Source: Megalonaias nervosa (taxonomy: Eukaryota > Mollusca > Bivalvia > Unionida > Unionidae). From it: 64,000 bases of DNA. A program made the position numbers and the translations under genes. Where the stretch lies: contig JAECUM010091510.1 in the NCBI GenBank assembly GCA_016617855.1, positions 54,367-118,366 on the forward strand, written 5' to 3'. A model generated the notes under the pieces. That model was not told the DNA's origin and did no database searches. It was given only the letters and a program-made list of their open reading frames with translations. This document shows, piece by piece, positions 9,614 through 18,812 of the stretch (its first letter is position 1; each line of letters starts with the position of its first letter).

Positions 9614-10303
9614 ATGGAAGGACGAAAACTGGCTTTAGTGCCTGATAAACGATGGATGGAATACCATCGTTGGCAAGAACAACGAACCCCGCATTTACCT
9701 CCCAATCCTCATTTGACCGAGATGTCCCAGTTACAACACGAATTGCAATTTTTGATGGATCGCAGCGATATGTCAGAAACGGACAAATCGCAATGGTACG
9801 GTCAATTGTTGCAACGACTGCAATACTTTCACCAGAAAGCTTTAGACAAAACAGCTCTACCCACTCTGAAAGATTTTAAGATCCTGATGAAAAGTTCATC
9901 ACCACCCCCAGCGGTCAAGACAGATGCAGCCCCAAGGATGTCTGAGGAAGAAGAGGCAAGAGAAGTCTTTCAAACACCGTCAGCAGTACCCATCCCTAGT
10001 AAGATTGCAGCGTCCTTGTTGACCCTTTCCCCTACACCCCAACGAGAAGAACGTAAAGCTTGGGTTAAAAAGATGATGTCCACTCCACCTTCGACAGAAG
10101 TCAAAAAGAAAGAAGGGGAAGCAGAAGTACAAAAAGAAAAGAAGACCAAAGCCATTCCAATACCGCCACCATCAACACCACCATTACCTTCGACTTCTAC
10201 TCCCGTGGCACATCGGACACGTAAAGCCGTTTCTAAACCACACTCTTTCAGAGTACCATTAGCGAAGAGTGGATCACTTATTAAAAAATGGAGAAGGTGT
10301 TAG
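9614..10303 (+). CDS. Polinton protein upstream of integrase (229 aa), intact
   Basis: Open from an ATG at 9614 to a TAG at 10301, overlapping the integrase ATG (10288) by 16 bp. The N-terminus has a conserved-looking pattern (LALVPDKRW, then DMSETDKSQWYGQLLQRLQYF) that I associate with an uncharacterised protein often next to the integrase in Polintons. The middle is acidic, and the C-terminal half is Lys/Pro/Ser-rich and probably disordered. Two GATAAAAGG boxes lie upstream. It is one of the few longer P1 frames without a stop. Function unknown. Confidence 0.6.
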   Translation: MEGRKLALVPDKRWMEYHRWQEQRTPHLPPNPHLTEMSQLQHELQFLMDRSDMSETDKSQWYGQLLQRLQYFHQKALDKTALPTLKDFKILMKSSSPPPAVKTDAAPRMSEEEEAREVFQTPSAVPIPSKIAASLLTLSPTPQREERKAWVKKMMSTPPSTEVKKKEGEAEVQKEKKTKAIPIPPPSTPPLPSTSTPVAHRTRKAVSKPHSFRVPLAKSGSLIKKWRRC

Positions 10304-11367
10304 CCAGCATTTACTATGATCCATCCCATCCTGCAGGTTACGGAGGAGTTCAGAAATTGTATCGTGCCGCCAAAACTCGACTGAAAAGTGTTCGTTCACC
10401 TCAAATGCAACGCTGGTTACAAGAACAAGCCACGTAAACCTTATGCAAACCCATTCGACGAAAATTTTCCAGAAGTCGTACCCAAGTGGAGAGTATAGAT
10501 CATCAATGGCAAGCCGATTTAGCCGATGTCTCTCATTTGGCCACCTACAATCGTGGCTACAAATATTTGTTTTGTGTCATCGACGTCTTTTCTAAATTTC
10601 CTTGGGTCATACCATTGATTTCCAAATCGAGCAGTGAGTTAGTGCGAGCCCTCAAACTGGTGTTGAAACAAAGCGGGCGTCACCCTCTTCGATGGCAAAC
10701 CGACAAAGGCACCGAATTTCTGAACCAAGCTTTCCAAAAAGAATTGAAGAAACGTGACATTCATTTTTTCACCACCGAGAATCCCGAAACCAAAACCAGC
10801 ATCTTGGAACGTTTTCAACGCACCTTGAAAGAACGCATGTGGAAATATTTTACGCATCAACACACTCTCAAGTACATCGACGTCTTGCCACAACCAATAT
10901 TTATTACCATCGGAGCATTGGACATGCCCCCCCCCCTCCAAGAAGTGACTCTCGACAACGAAGTGACCGTCTTCGAGCGCCTGTTTGTTAGGTCCCCGAC
11001 AGTGACTGTCTCCAAGAAAGGTGGAGTGTTGGCAGTAGGAGATTGGGTGCGCAATGGCAAAACCAAACGTACTTTCAACAAAGGTTACTTATCCAACTGG
11101 ACCACCGAATTGTTTCGTGTCACTGTACGTGTGCGTGGTCGTTATCCTCCCGTGTATATATTGGAAGACATGAACGGGAAAATATTAAAAGGAACTTTTT
11201 GCTTGCCCGAGTTACAACGCGGGACCAAAAAAGAAGACGACGTGTACGAGATTGAAAGCATTTTCGATGGAAGAACCCGAAAGGTGGGAAAACGACGTGT
11301 CAAAGAAGTCAAAGTAAGTTGGAAAGGATATCCTCCCAGTTTTGACTCTTGGATCGACTCTTCGTAA
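10288..11367 (+). pseudogene. int: retroviral-type integrase with C-terminal chromodomain, one stop
   Basis: The enzyme joins element ends to target DNA. The start is the ATG at 10288; one in-frame TAA (10435) interrupts the N-terminal part, and the rest is open to 11367. The DDE core is visible: WQADLADVS (first Asp), WQTDKGTEF (second Asp) and TSILERFQRTLK (Glu, 34 residues between Asp and Glu). A C-terminal domain (VGDWVRNGK) is followed by a chromodomain-like segment (DDVYEIESIF and VSWKGYPPSFDSWI), typical of Polinton integrases. About 359 codons, normal length. Apart from the stop the catalytic residues are kept. In P2 only the last 70 or so codons remain. Confidence 0.93.
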
Positions 11368-11376
11368 ATCATCGAC

Positions 11377-11384
11377 TATAAAAG
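11377..11384 (+). promoter_or_regulatory. TATA box after integrase
   Basis: TATAAAAG lies just after the integrase stop. P2 keeps it as TATAAAAA (37174). The nearest ATGs (11388 and 11397) are only 11-20 bp downstream, so this may drive the longer transcript for penton and following genes. Confidence 0.5.
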
Positions 11385-11396
11385 GAAGTGACCTTC

Positions 11397-11800
11397 ATGC
11401 CCCTGAACACAGCCTCAGTCATCGCAGGAACCACTCCTTCCCCCAGTTCTTCTCTGCAAGATCTACAAAAGCAACCCTTGTGGGTATGGTGTGGAGAACG
11501 TGTGCCTAAAACACAAATCGTCATTTTCTGTCAAATCTTTGTGGTGTATCGTGTCATTGGTGCTGCCATTGAAAATTTGAATTTGCAAGAAGAAGACAAA
11601 TAATTATGGACCATTTTACTCAGCAGTTGCATGGTTACCTTCTTCCCAATCCATCTCTGAAATATTTCTCTAACGGGAACAACAACCGGAGTCTTGCGTC
11701 CAACGTCAGTCCCCCTTCCAACAGTCACCCTAACCATCCTCTTTTAGACACTCCTCTGACTTTCAGCGACCATTCGGACACTAGAACTCTGGAATTATGA
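11397..11800 (+). pseudogene. virion-associated gene of unknown function, split (134 aa in P2)
   Basis: In P2 the same gene is one open frame (37194-37598). Here it is broken by a TAA at 11601 and a 1-bp loss soon after, giving two frames (11397-11603 and 11606-11800). The N-terminal half has a short hydrophobic stretch (IVIFCQIFVVYRV); the C-terminal half is Asn/Ser/Pro-rich. The stop overlaps the start of the penton gene in an ATGA arrangement, kept in both copies. No family recognised. Confidence 0.5.
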
Positions 11801-12667
11801 ACAACCAACTTTACTTAACGTTACCCAGTGACAGTTCCATGGATGTGTTTCCCAATAACACCTTATGATGTTACATGGCCAAATTACCTCAGGCCGTCCA
11901 ATTTAATCATGAAGCCCATTGGGAAGTGGCTTTAGTGGAAATGATTTACCCTATACAAATCAAAAACATCGTCGAAAATCAAAACACCTTTACGGTAGAA
12001 ATTCATGAGGAGCAAGTGCAACAACACTTGGATGAACGCTCCAGTGTAGGTGACTCTATGAAGTCACAAGACCCCAAAACTAAACGGACCACTTATCGGT
12101 TGAAAATTCCCTCAGGCTATTATTTTAGTGGTCAACATTTAGTGAACGCCATTGCTGACAGGTTCAATACCGTGTTTGGCAACGTCTTGGAAAAACCAGA
12201 AAAAGCGTCAAAGTTTCAGAGGACAAAGTATTGGCCATTACATTTTGTCCTGAATTGTATGACATTCTGGGTGGATACCCCAAGTTGATCAAGATTAGAA
12301 ACGAAATACCAACCGTGAACAGTAACTCGGATTTTGCGAAATATTTTCGATTCCCTGTAGAAATCAACCAAAGACTGAATTTCATCTTTGTGTTCTCCGA
12401 TGTGGCGGAGTACAACGAGGTAGGACACACCTCCGTACCGTTACTGCGTGTCATTCCTTTCAAAGAGGATTCTGCCACGAACGCTGACGAGGAAGGTGGA
12501 AACAATATTCACGTTCACCGCCAATTTATACATCCTCACTATTTACCTGTCAGTAAGTCGTATTTCGACAATGTCAACATTACTATAAAAGGAGATCTGG
12601 ACAAAATATTCCATTCACCGAAGGGAAAGTCACAGTGAAACTCCATTTTCGAAAACGATTACTCTAA
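11797..12667 (+). pseudogene. penton-like minor capsid protein, disrupted
   Basis: The N-terminus (LYLTLPSDSSMDVFPNNTL, then HEAHWEVALVEMIYP) shows the start of the single jelly-roll minor capsid protein of Polintons, which forms capsid vertices. A TGA at 11866 interrupts it; the frame shifts near 12230 and again near 12605. The end is at 12667. About 290 codons, the usual size. A TATAAAAGG inside the coding sequence (about 12581) could serve the next gene. The copy in P2 (37595-38464) differs in its lesions. Confidence 0.8.
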
Positions 12668-12680
12668 CCCTTTGTCAGTC

Positions 12681-13099
12681 ATGTATCCTGTGTACCAAGG
12701 AGTAGCTTGACAGCAAGGACGTGGTTTAGGAGATATGCTAAAATCAGCCTTTCGTTGGGTGGCTCCCGTTGTGAAACCGATGGTGACACGGGGATTGCAC
12801 GCCTTGAAAGATGCCGCGTTGACGCAAGGTAAAGAATTTCTCCAAAATGTCATCATCGACAGACAAAATCCTAAAGAAGCTTTCTTGAGAGCAGGCAAAA
12901 ATGTCTTACTTCAAACTGGCAAAGTGTTATAAATGCCCTGGGCTCTGCCGAGTCAGGCAATCCTGCTTAACTGACGCCACAGCAAGGACAAGGCAGAAAA
13001 GGACGATGAAAATATCCCTTCAGAGGACTTCACACCCCCAGAGCTAGAAAGACTAAGAAAAGAAAAACCGTCCGAGACTTAGACGCTTTTGATTATTAA
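12681..13099 (+). pseudogene. small basic internal virion protein, disrupted
   Basis: The ATG at 12681 is followed by YPVYQGVA, a TGA at codon 10 (12708), then QQGRGLGDMLKSAFRWVAP. The RG-GLG-x-SAFR-VAP pattern between penton and major capsid is characteristic of a small basic Polinton virion protein. The C-terminal part is Lys/Arg-rich and has lost its frame through deletions near 12930-13010. The stop is set by alignment with P2 at the conserved DY-TAA end (13097-13099). Confidence 0.65.
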
Positions 13100-13117
13100 A
13101 TCAGAGAAAGAAAGAAA

Positions 13118-14421
13118 ATGATGCACCGAGTGTTTTGCACCTGTTCCAAGTCGGACCTGGATCTGTTTGCCATGCCACCCGCCACGATGATGATGCAAGA
13201 ATCCCAGTGGGTCGAATTTCATCCGGTCTCCTCTTTGACGGATTCAGCTCCCATTGAGTTTGAAATCAAAGGACAGCCCGAAGATTACATCGATCTGAAT
13301 AGCAGTTGCTTGTACTTGAAACTGAAAGTGATCAAAACGGACAACACCAATCCGGGAGCCGATGCTAGAGTAGCTCCGGTCAACAATTTCATGCATTCCT
13401 TGTTCAGCGAAGTGAATTTGTACTTGAATAACAAACTGGTCAGCAGTAGCATGGATACTTACCCTTACCGAGCGTACCTGGAAAATCTCTTGACGTACGG
13501 AAAAGAGACAAAGAACACTCATCTGGATGCATGCGTGGTGTGGAAACCTGACATAGCAGGCGAGGACATGTTTAACGACATAGCCCTGACAGCAGATGAC
13601 AATCCTCACAATGTGGGCTGTAACGACCCTCGAAAGAAAATCCTACAATGCCGTAGTTTAGAACTGATGGATCGCTTGCATTTTGACATGTGGTTGCAAG
13701 ATAAGTATTTGCTCAACGGAGTGGATATTCGCCTGAGACTAAATCTCAGCAGTGTCGCTTTCAATTTGATGGATCATGCCAACGAGTACAAAACCATCAT
13801 CCAAAAAGCCAGACTTTACGTGCGTCGTGTAGAAGTGTTACCTGAGGAGGGAAACCACATCAGTCACAAATTGAGCAGAACGACCGCCAAGTTTCCGATA
13901 CGACGCGTAGAAGTGCTGCTGAACTCCGATCCAAGATCGAAGATCATCTGTTCCAAGGACAGTTACCCAAACGTTTAATCATTGGCATCGTCAGTAATGC
14001 AGCCCTCAACGGAGCCCACGATTAAAGTCCTTTCCAGTTTAAGCACTACAGAGTGTCCAAGATCGAAGTCAGGCGCGATGGCAAGACCTTGTGTACCAGA
14101 CCCTTTGAACCTAACGTTCCCCAGAAGAATTACTTGAGATCGTACTTGTCCCTGTACGATGCTACCGGGCTATTAGGAACCAACACCAGTCACGGCATTT
14201 CGTACGAAGATTATGTAGGAGGTTACACTTTGTGGGCCTTTGATTTCACTCCAGACCAAGGCATTGACGAGGGACATTTCCACCCTATAAAATCTGGTCA
14301 AATGCGTGTTGAACTTCAGTTTGCAGAAGCTCTCGTCGAGACGGTGAACGTCATCTTGTATGCCGAATTCGATAATACCATAGAAATCAACCGTTTGAGA
14401 GAAGTCATTCTAGACTATTAG
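13118..14421 (+). pseudogene. mcp: major capsid protein (double jelly-roll), disrupted
   Basis: Capsid hexon protein of the Polinton/adintovirus class. The first 264 or so codons are open, with ESQWVEFHPV and EDYIDLNSS in the first jelly roll. A frameshift near 13910 and a TAA at 14023 break the second half, which otherwise reads on to HFHPIKSGQMRVELQF and ends at 14421. The total of about 434 codons matches family size. The P2 copy has a TAG, a 15-bp duplication and lacks about 300 bp of the middle. The 18-bp gap to the upstream gene suggests co-transcription. Confidence 0.92.
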
Positions 14422-14426
14422 AAACT

Positions 14427-14960
14427 ACGGAAGACACTTATCCCTCTCTGAACGGTAGAGAATCCTTGAAAATGGAATGGGAGGATAGCGTGAAAGCAGA
14501 ACCCCAAGACAAAGAGGAAGAGGACGTAGTGGTCACGTCCAGATGGCCAGAACAAGAACAACATTTAGTGTCGGGTTTTACCAAACACCTGGCGGATAAA
14601 ATTACGGAATTGATCAAGAAAGATTGCTATGGATATCAAAACGATCATCCCAGTCAAATCCAACACGATAAATGTCTGATGATGAGCCCAGAAGAATAAT
14701 TGGAGGAGTATCTGGACGACGCTTGAAGTCTCATCTCGGAAGAAGCAGTGTTGCATGAGTGGTATAAAGGCTTGCGTGATCATTCCTGCCCTCCATTGAC
14801 TACTCTAGAGATCTATCGCATCGAAGCTCTCTTAGCCCAAAGTACAGAGACGAAGGAAAGAAACTGTTACATGTCAGAGATTTTCAAACAAAAAGACAGA
14901 ATTGAATTGATGACTTATCGTTACCTGTGGAAAAAAAAAACCCAAAACAACAAAACAAAA
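14427..14960 (+). pseudogene. HPSQ-motif Polinton protein, start lost, fused in frame to protease
   Basis: The equivalent of the P2 start codon is ACG (14427); the first in-frame ATG is 14472. Stops at 14697 (TAA) and 14724 (TGA) lie inside. The segment KKDCYGYQNDHPSQIQHDKC is a Cys/His signature often seen in the gene before the protease in Polintons, and may bind zinc. The P2 stop after MTYHYL is TGG here, so this frame runs directly into the protease start at 14961. Role unknown. Confidence 0.6.
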
Positions 14961-15518
14961 ATGGATACCTGGGAACTTTATTACCTTTTGAACAACAGTT
15001 CGTACACTGCTTCTTGGAATCCTGTCGTGTGCGCTAAAGATGAACTACCTTATCGCAAACCTCAAGACCATCAAGCTTATGTCATCAACACGGACGACAG
15101 TCATCTCCCAGGAACTCACTGGGTCGCCGTCTAGTTCCCTCAAGATAGTTGTGTGGAATATTTTGATTCGTATGGATTACTCCCTCTGGAAGACGACATC
15201 ATCGACTTTATGAGAAGAAATGCCCAGACGACACGATACAATAATGTGAAATTACAAGGCACAGATTCCATGGTGTGTGGACAATATTGTGTGTATTTTC
15301 TTCATCAATGCAGTCTTGGATATTCGTTAGAACATTTAGTGACTTATTTTGATCGTAACTCTTCTAGAAACGATGAGAAAGTAGATCGATGGTTTTGTGA
15401 CCATTATGGCTATCTTTTGTCTTTAGCTAGGAAACGTAGTGTACATGAATGGCCTTATGACATCTATCAGTGGAAATCTCATATGATGTCACAACGTTGC
15501 CAACCTTGTCAAAAATAG
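14961..15518 (+). pseudogene. pro: adenain-like cysteine protease (capsid maturation), one stop
   Basis: Ulp1/adenain-fold protease that cuts capsid precursors. Catalytic residues are visible: His in GTHWVAV (about 15112), Asp in EYFDSYG (about 15155) and Cys in MVCGQYCVYFL (about 15280). A TAG at 15132 follows the His motif, and the frame then reads on to a TAG at 15516. Total 186 codons, normal for the family. AATAAA at 15557-15562 gives an ordinary poly(A) signal, unlike the arm genes. P2 has two other stops. Confidence 0.88.
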
Positions 15519-15556
15519 TTTATTTGATGTTATTATTAGTGGTTAATTGTTTAATG

Positions 15557-15562
15557 AATAAA
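15557..15562 (+). terminator. poly(A) signal after protease
   Basis: AATAAA lies 39 bp after the protease stop. In P2 the site reads AATACA. It marks the end of the core gene block; downstream genes have their own promoters and histone-type hairpins. Confidence 0.6.
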
Positions 15563-15732
15563 AATGTTGTGTTTTGAAACAAATGTGTCTGTCGTTTGTT
15601 TTCAAAAAAATTCTGTGAATATATGCTCTTTGACTTTCTCTCTATCCCTCACCATGACATTAGCTATCATAGTGTTCCGACCCAATAAAAACCCAGTAAG
15701 GATGTTTTCTATCGCGTCCGCGTTTGAACCAT

Positions 15733-15764
15733 ATAAAGCTGGTCGGTCTCCAGTCTGGCCATCC
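15733..15764 (+). promoter_or_regulatory. arm promoter of gene Q (P1): TATAAA + CAGTCTGGC
   Basis: TATAAAGC is followed 15-20 bp later by CAGTCTGGC and then GGTTGACTCGTC. The same TATA, CAGTCTGGC and TTGACT order recurs before genes E and L and in P2 and P3. Confidence 0.6.
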
Positions 15765-15783
15765 ATGGTTGACTCGTCTACCT

Positions 15784-16154
15784 ATGAACATGCCTTCCAG
15801 ACTAGCAAAGCTGAACGAAGCTTCCGTGAATTTACATCGTGTCAGGTTAAACCTGATACAAAAACCTGAAGAGAAAGAGAATGTCAGGATGTTAGCAATA
15901 GCCCAAGACCTGGTAGAAGAGGTCTTCAGATAGGAAATCAAGAAAGAACAAGAAGAATGGACAGAGAAGTACAGACTTCAAAAGCAGAGGGAACAGCAAC
16001 AACAACAGCAGCAGCAACAGCAGCAGCAAGAACCAGACAGAGGTTTTGTCGACGGTCGTGTTGACAGCAAAGAGTTCTCCTTCTCTTTCCGCAGAAGCAG
16101 GCCGTATCGTATAGGAAAGCCTGCTGCCAGACGGGGACGCAACCTTAACAGTAA
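15784..16154 (+). pseudogene. gene Q, Gln-rich right-arm protein, disrupted
   Basis: Not recognised. Two in-frame ATGs (15784, 15790) as in P2. The N-terminal half is helical-looking (RLAKLNEASVNLHRVRLNL), followed by a TAG (15931), a charged segment, a CAG/CAA-coded Gln run (about 15990-16030) and a basic C-terminus (FRRSRPYRIGKPAARRGR). A 1-bp loss just before the end shifts the frame; the original stop is at about 16152. The hairpin follows 33 nt later. Three copies (P1, P2 and part of P3) share the C-terminal half, so this is a real element gene. Confidence 0.6.
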
Positions 16155-16187
16155 AAAAGATTGCCATCACTCCCCGTCAACAAAAAC

Positions 16188-16226
16188 AGCCCTTTTCAGG
16201 GCTACCCCAATACTCTAGAAAGGACA
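16188..16226 (+). terminator. histone-type 3' stem-loop and downstream element after gene Q (P1)
   Basis: AGCCCT-TTTC-AGGGCT (16188-16203), a perfect 6-bp stem with the TTTC loop. It is preceded by CAAAAAC and followed by ACCCCA, as in histone mRNAs. CTCTAGAAAGGACA (16213-16226) fits a U7-binding downstream element. Confidence 0.82.
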
Positions 16227-16462
16227 TACTAATTCAATTGGTTAAAAAAAATTTTGTATTTGTATGTTAAAAAAAAATAGATGTTTGTCTATAAGCACTT
16301 CCTTTCTTTTGTCAGTAAAAAAATCCACACATCGTTTCTCTGTCTTGTCTGATAGTGAATGTCTGTGTTTGTAAGTAAAAAAGTCAACGTGAGTGTTTCT
16401 TTTAGGTCCGCGCTTTTGATGTGATGGTAATAGTGGTATTGTAAGTTTTGGTGTCAATGGAT

Positions 16463-16521
16463 GTTTACCTTCACATCCGTGCTTCAAGTATAAAAAGTGG
16501 CGCGATCGTCAGTCTGGCTAC
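16463..16521 (+). promoter_or_regulatory. arm promoter of gene E (P1)
   Basis: TTTACCTTCACATCCGTGCT, then TATAAAAAG (16489-16497), then TCAGTCTGGCTACCC (16509-16523). It is the same module as before genes E and L elsewhere. Confidence 0.65.
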
Positions 16522-16545
16522 CCACGTTGACTCGTCAATATTGAA

Positions 16546-17104
16546 AAAACTGTTGAATCACAAAACTGTTGGAGCTCCTGATGCACCTAGAGTATGCTAG
16601 GAGACTCGTGGACGAACTAGCCATGGAGGCAATCCAGGAAGAAGCCAGGATAGAGGAAGAGGAAGAGAAGAAAAAGAAAGAAGAGGAGAAGGAAAAGAAG
16701 CGAGGGATACTGCCTCACCTCATGCTAAGACCTGTGTGTCATGTCAAGCCTGAGGTGAGGACACTAACGTCTCTACAGCCATCAATTCCACAACAAAGAC
16801 TGCCACAGCCTCTGCCACCAGTAACACCAGTACCAAGAGTCGCTGTCTCCCAGACAGAAAACTGGGAGGAGGAGGCAATGGAGGAGTTGGAGAGACACCG
16901 ACAAGAGTGGGAGTCGCAGAGACCTCATCCCCGTGTGTGGCATAGAAGAAGAAGGCAGAGGAAACAACAAGTGTTCACTATCCGACAAACAGAAGAGTGG
17001 GATAGTGAAGCCACTCTGCACTCCCAAGAACAATACTGAATTGGGAGCAAGATTGGAGTAGGAGATGCGTGTGTGGTGCCCGACCTGAGAGGTGTTACCA
17101 TTAG
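16546..17104 (+). pseudogene. gene E, acidic/tryptophan-motif arm protein, start lost
   Basis: Homologous to the intact 185-aa gene E of P2 (42757-43314). The ATG and first codons are altered. A frame open at 16569-17039 carries the K/E-rich segment, the Pro/Gln stretch and W-acidic motifs (TENWEEEAMEEL, TEEWDSEA). A frameshift near 17020 separates the Cys-rich end (NWEQDWSRRCVCGARP), which stops at 17102. A histone-type hairpin follows 14 nt later. Function unknown. Confidence 0.6.
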
Positions 17105-17118
17105 CCAGTTCGAAAAAC

Positions 17119-17160
17119 AGCCCTTCTCAGGGTTAACCAGATCTCTAGAAAAGAGAGACT
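17119..17160 (+). terminator. histone-type 3' stem-loop and downstream element after gene E (P1)
   Basis: AGCCCT-TCTC-AGGGTT (17119-17134; one G-U pair), preceded by CGAAAAAC. The downstream element CTCTAGAAAAGAGAGACT (17143-17160) is identical in P2 and nearly so in P3. AAAAGAG is complementary to the CUCUUUU core of animal U7 snRNA. Confidence 0.82.
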
Positions 17161-17224
17161 ATTCAAGTTGCCAATTTGTGTTGCCGTAGAGTAGTGTGAC
17201 TATAAACACTCACTCCTTTACTGA

Positions 17225-17242
17225 CGTGTGTGTGTGTGTGTG

Positions 17243-17334
<92 letters not shown>

Positions 17335-17345
17335 TGTGTGTGTTT
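17225..17345. repeat. (TG)n microsatellite
   Basis: About 110 bp of TG repeats between gene E and the 45-bp repeat array. P2 has a shorter TG run at the same place and P3 a similar one (24561-24628), so the microsatellite belongs to the element. Confidence 0.9.
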
Positions 17346-17815
17346 TGCGTTCGCGTGTGAATAGTAGATATGGTATGTTTTATGTATTCGCGTTCGTTTG
17401 TGTGGATAGTATAGTGTGTGTGTTTTATGCATTCGCGTCCTTTTGTGTGGATAGCAGGTATGGTGTGTTTTTTCTTCTCTTCCCGTCTGTGTGGATAGTA
17501 TAGTGTGTGTTTTATGCATTCGCGTCCGTTTGTGTGGATAGTAAGTATGGTGTGTTTTATGGATTCGCGTCCGTTTGTGTGGATAATAGGTATGGTGTGT
17601 TTTCGTCTCTTCCCGCCTGTGTGGATAGTATAATGTGTGTATTTTATGCATTCTCATTCGTTTGTGTGGACAGTAGACATGGTGTGTTTTAGGCGTTCGC
17701 GTCCGTTTGTGTGGATAGTATAGTGTGTGTTTTAGCATTCGCGTCCGTATGTGTGGATAGTAAGTATGGTGCGTTTTATGCGTTCCCGTTCTTTTGTGTG
17801 AAGTCAATGTAAGGG
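17345..17815 (+). repeat. tandem array of about 45-bp units upstream of gene L (P1)
   Basis: Roughly ten imperfect units of the type TTCGCGTCCGTTTGTGTGGA plus TAGTAAGTATGGTGTGTTTTATGCA. The length is a multiple of three and the unit lacks stops in some frames, so long meaningless open frames arise on both strands. Each unit contains TTCGCGTCCGT, close to the TTCACGTCCGT of the arm promoters just downstream, so it may act as a promoter/enhancer array (inference). Confidence 0.8.
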
Positions 17816-17821
17816 ATGTTT

Positions 17822-17876
17822 TCCTTCACGTCCGTGCTCCACGGATGTAAAGCAGAGCGCTTGTCAGTCTGGCTAC
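17822..17876 (+). promoter_or_regulatory. arm promoter of gene L (P1)
   Basis: TTCCTTCACGTCCGTGCTCC, then a weakened TATA (TGTAAAGC, 17846) and TCAGTCTGGCTACCC (17864). The ATG of gene L is at 17905. Confidence 0.6.
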
Positions 17877-17904
17877 CCGCCTTGACTAGTCAACACCATT
17901 AAAG

Positions 17905-18476
17905 ATGAATGTATTTAACGAATTAAGACATAGTTGGTTCTGGATGGTGGATGGAGCCTACGTAGTGGAAAGGCTTGATAAGGAATGGAGGTTTCCAGGC
18001 AGCCTAGACTATGCAAACAGCTGAAAGTAGCCAGGGATCTGTTGCAAGTCATGATAGAGGAGGAAGTAGACAAGTTAAGTGGCTTCATTCAACCTAAATA
18101 TGTAAGAATAGGCACCTTGAAGCAGGCCACTGATCTTGTCATCAGAGTGAGGTGTTGTTTGCAAGATATATTTAATTGGACAGAGTGGTCTTTTGTCCAG
18201 TGGGGATTAGTCCAGTTAAAGAATGCTGAAGACAAGATGAAAAAGGTGATGGAAGAAGAAGTGAAGAAGATTAAATAGACATGGGCAAAAGAGAAAAAGG
18301 ACAAATAAAACAAAAAGAAGAAAGAGGAGTTTGACAGACTTAACAACAACTGGATGAAGGTGCAGGAAAAATTTAGAGCAATGGGACATCCTGACTGGAT
18401 TGAAGAGGATGAAAAGAAGAAGAAGAAAGGAATCATTGAAAAAGTGAGGAACTGGTTGAAGAAGTGGAGAACATAG
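17905..18476 (+). pseudogene. gene L, last right-arm gene, coiled-coil/basic, disrupted
   Basis: Not recognised. The ATG at 17905 is followed by 39 codons and a TGA; a frame open at 17985-18278 continues (KQLKVARDLLQVMIEEEVDK). After further stops, a K/E-rich helical region leads to an end RNWLKKWRT and a TAG at 18474. P2 and P3 genes at this position share the layout (helical N-part, K/E-rich coil, R-x-WW-KRRT-like end) but diverge in sequence. A SINE sits 4 bp after the stop. Confidence 0.5.
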
Positions 18477-18480
18477 AAGA

Positions 18481-18803
18481 TGTGATGTGATGTGATTATG
18501 ATTTTTAACGTAGCTTTAACAATTTTTCAGTCATATCGCTACGATGCCTGCAGTGTGGCAGTTTATAGTGATGTCTAGCACTGGGGCATCATGCGCAGAC
18601 ATGTAGCATGATGTCCCACCCAGTCACATTATCCTGACACCAGGCCGACCAGTCCTAACACTAACCTCTTAATGCTGAGCGCCAAGCGAAGCAGCTGTTA
18701 GTACCATTTTTGTAAGTCTTTGGTATGACTCGACCGGGGATCGAACCCACGACCTCCCGCATCCGAGGCGGACGCTCTAACCACTAGGCCACCGGAGCGG
18801 TCC
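18481..18803 (-). mobile_element. tRNA-derived SINE inserted in P1, with 12-bp target duplication
   Basis: Flanked by GAACATAGAAGA at 18469-18480 and 18804-18815. Read on the minus strand it starts with a tRNA-like head having an A box (TGGCCTAGTGG) and B box (GGTTCGATCCC), then a body shared with 51221-51535 and 47991-48243, and ends in a short TCACA-type repeat tail. It lies between the gene L stop and its hairpin. LINE-type mobilisation is inferred from the TSD. Confidence 0.9.
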
Positions 18804-18812
18804 GAACATAGA

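Noticed and set aside
16509..16514. TCAGTC as a classical initiator (Inr) element
   Set aside because: It lies only 15-22 bp from the TATA box, with spacing that varies between copies; a true Inr normally sits about 28-32 bp away. Kept as a conserved block of unknown role.
17163..17807. 214-codon His/Thr-rich minus-strand frame and Val/Cys plus-strand frames over TG and 45-bp repeats (also 43251-43982 in P2)
   Set aside because: The repeat length is a multiple of three, so all units stay open by construction; both strands are open, which argues against coding.
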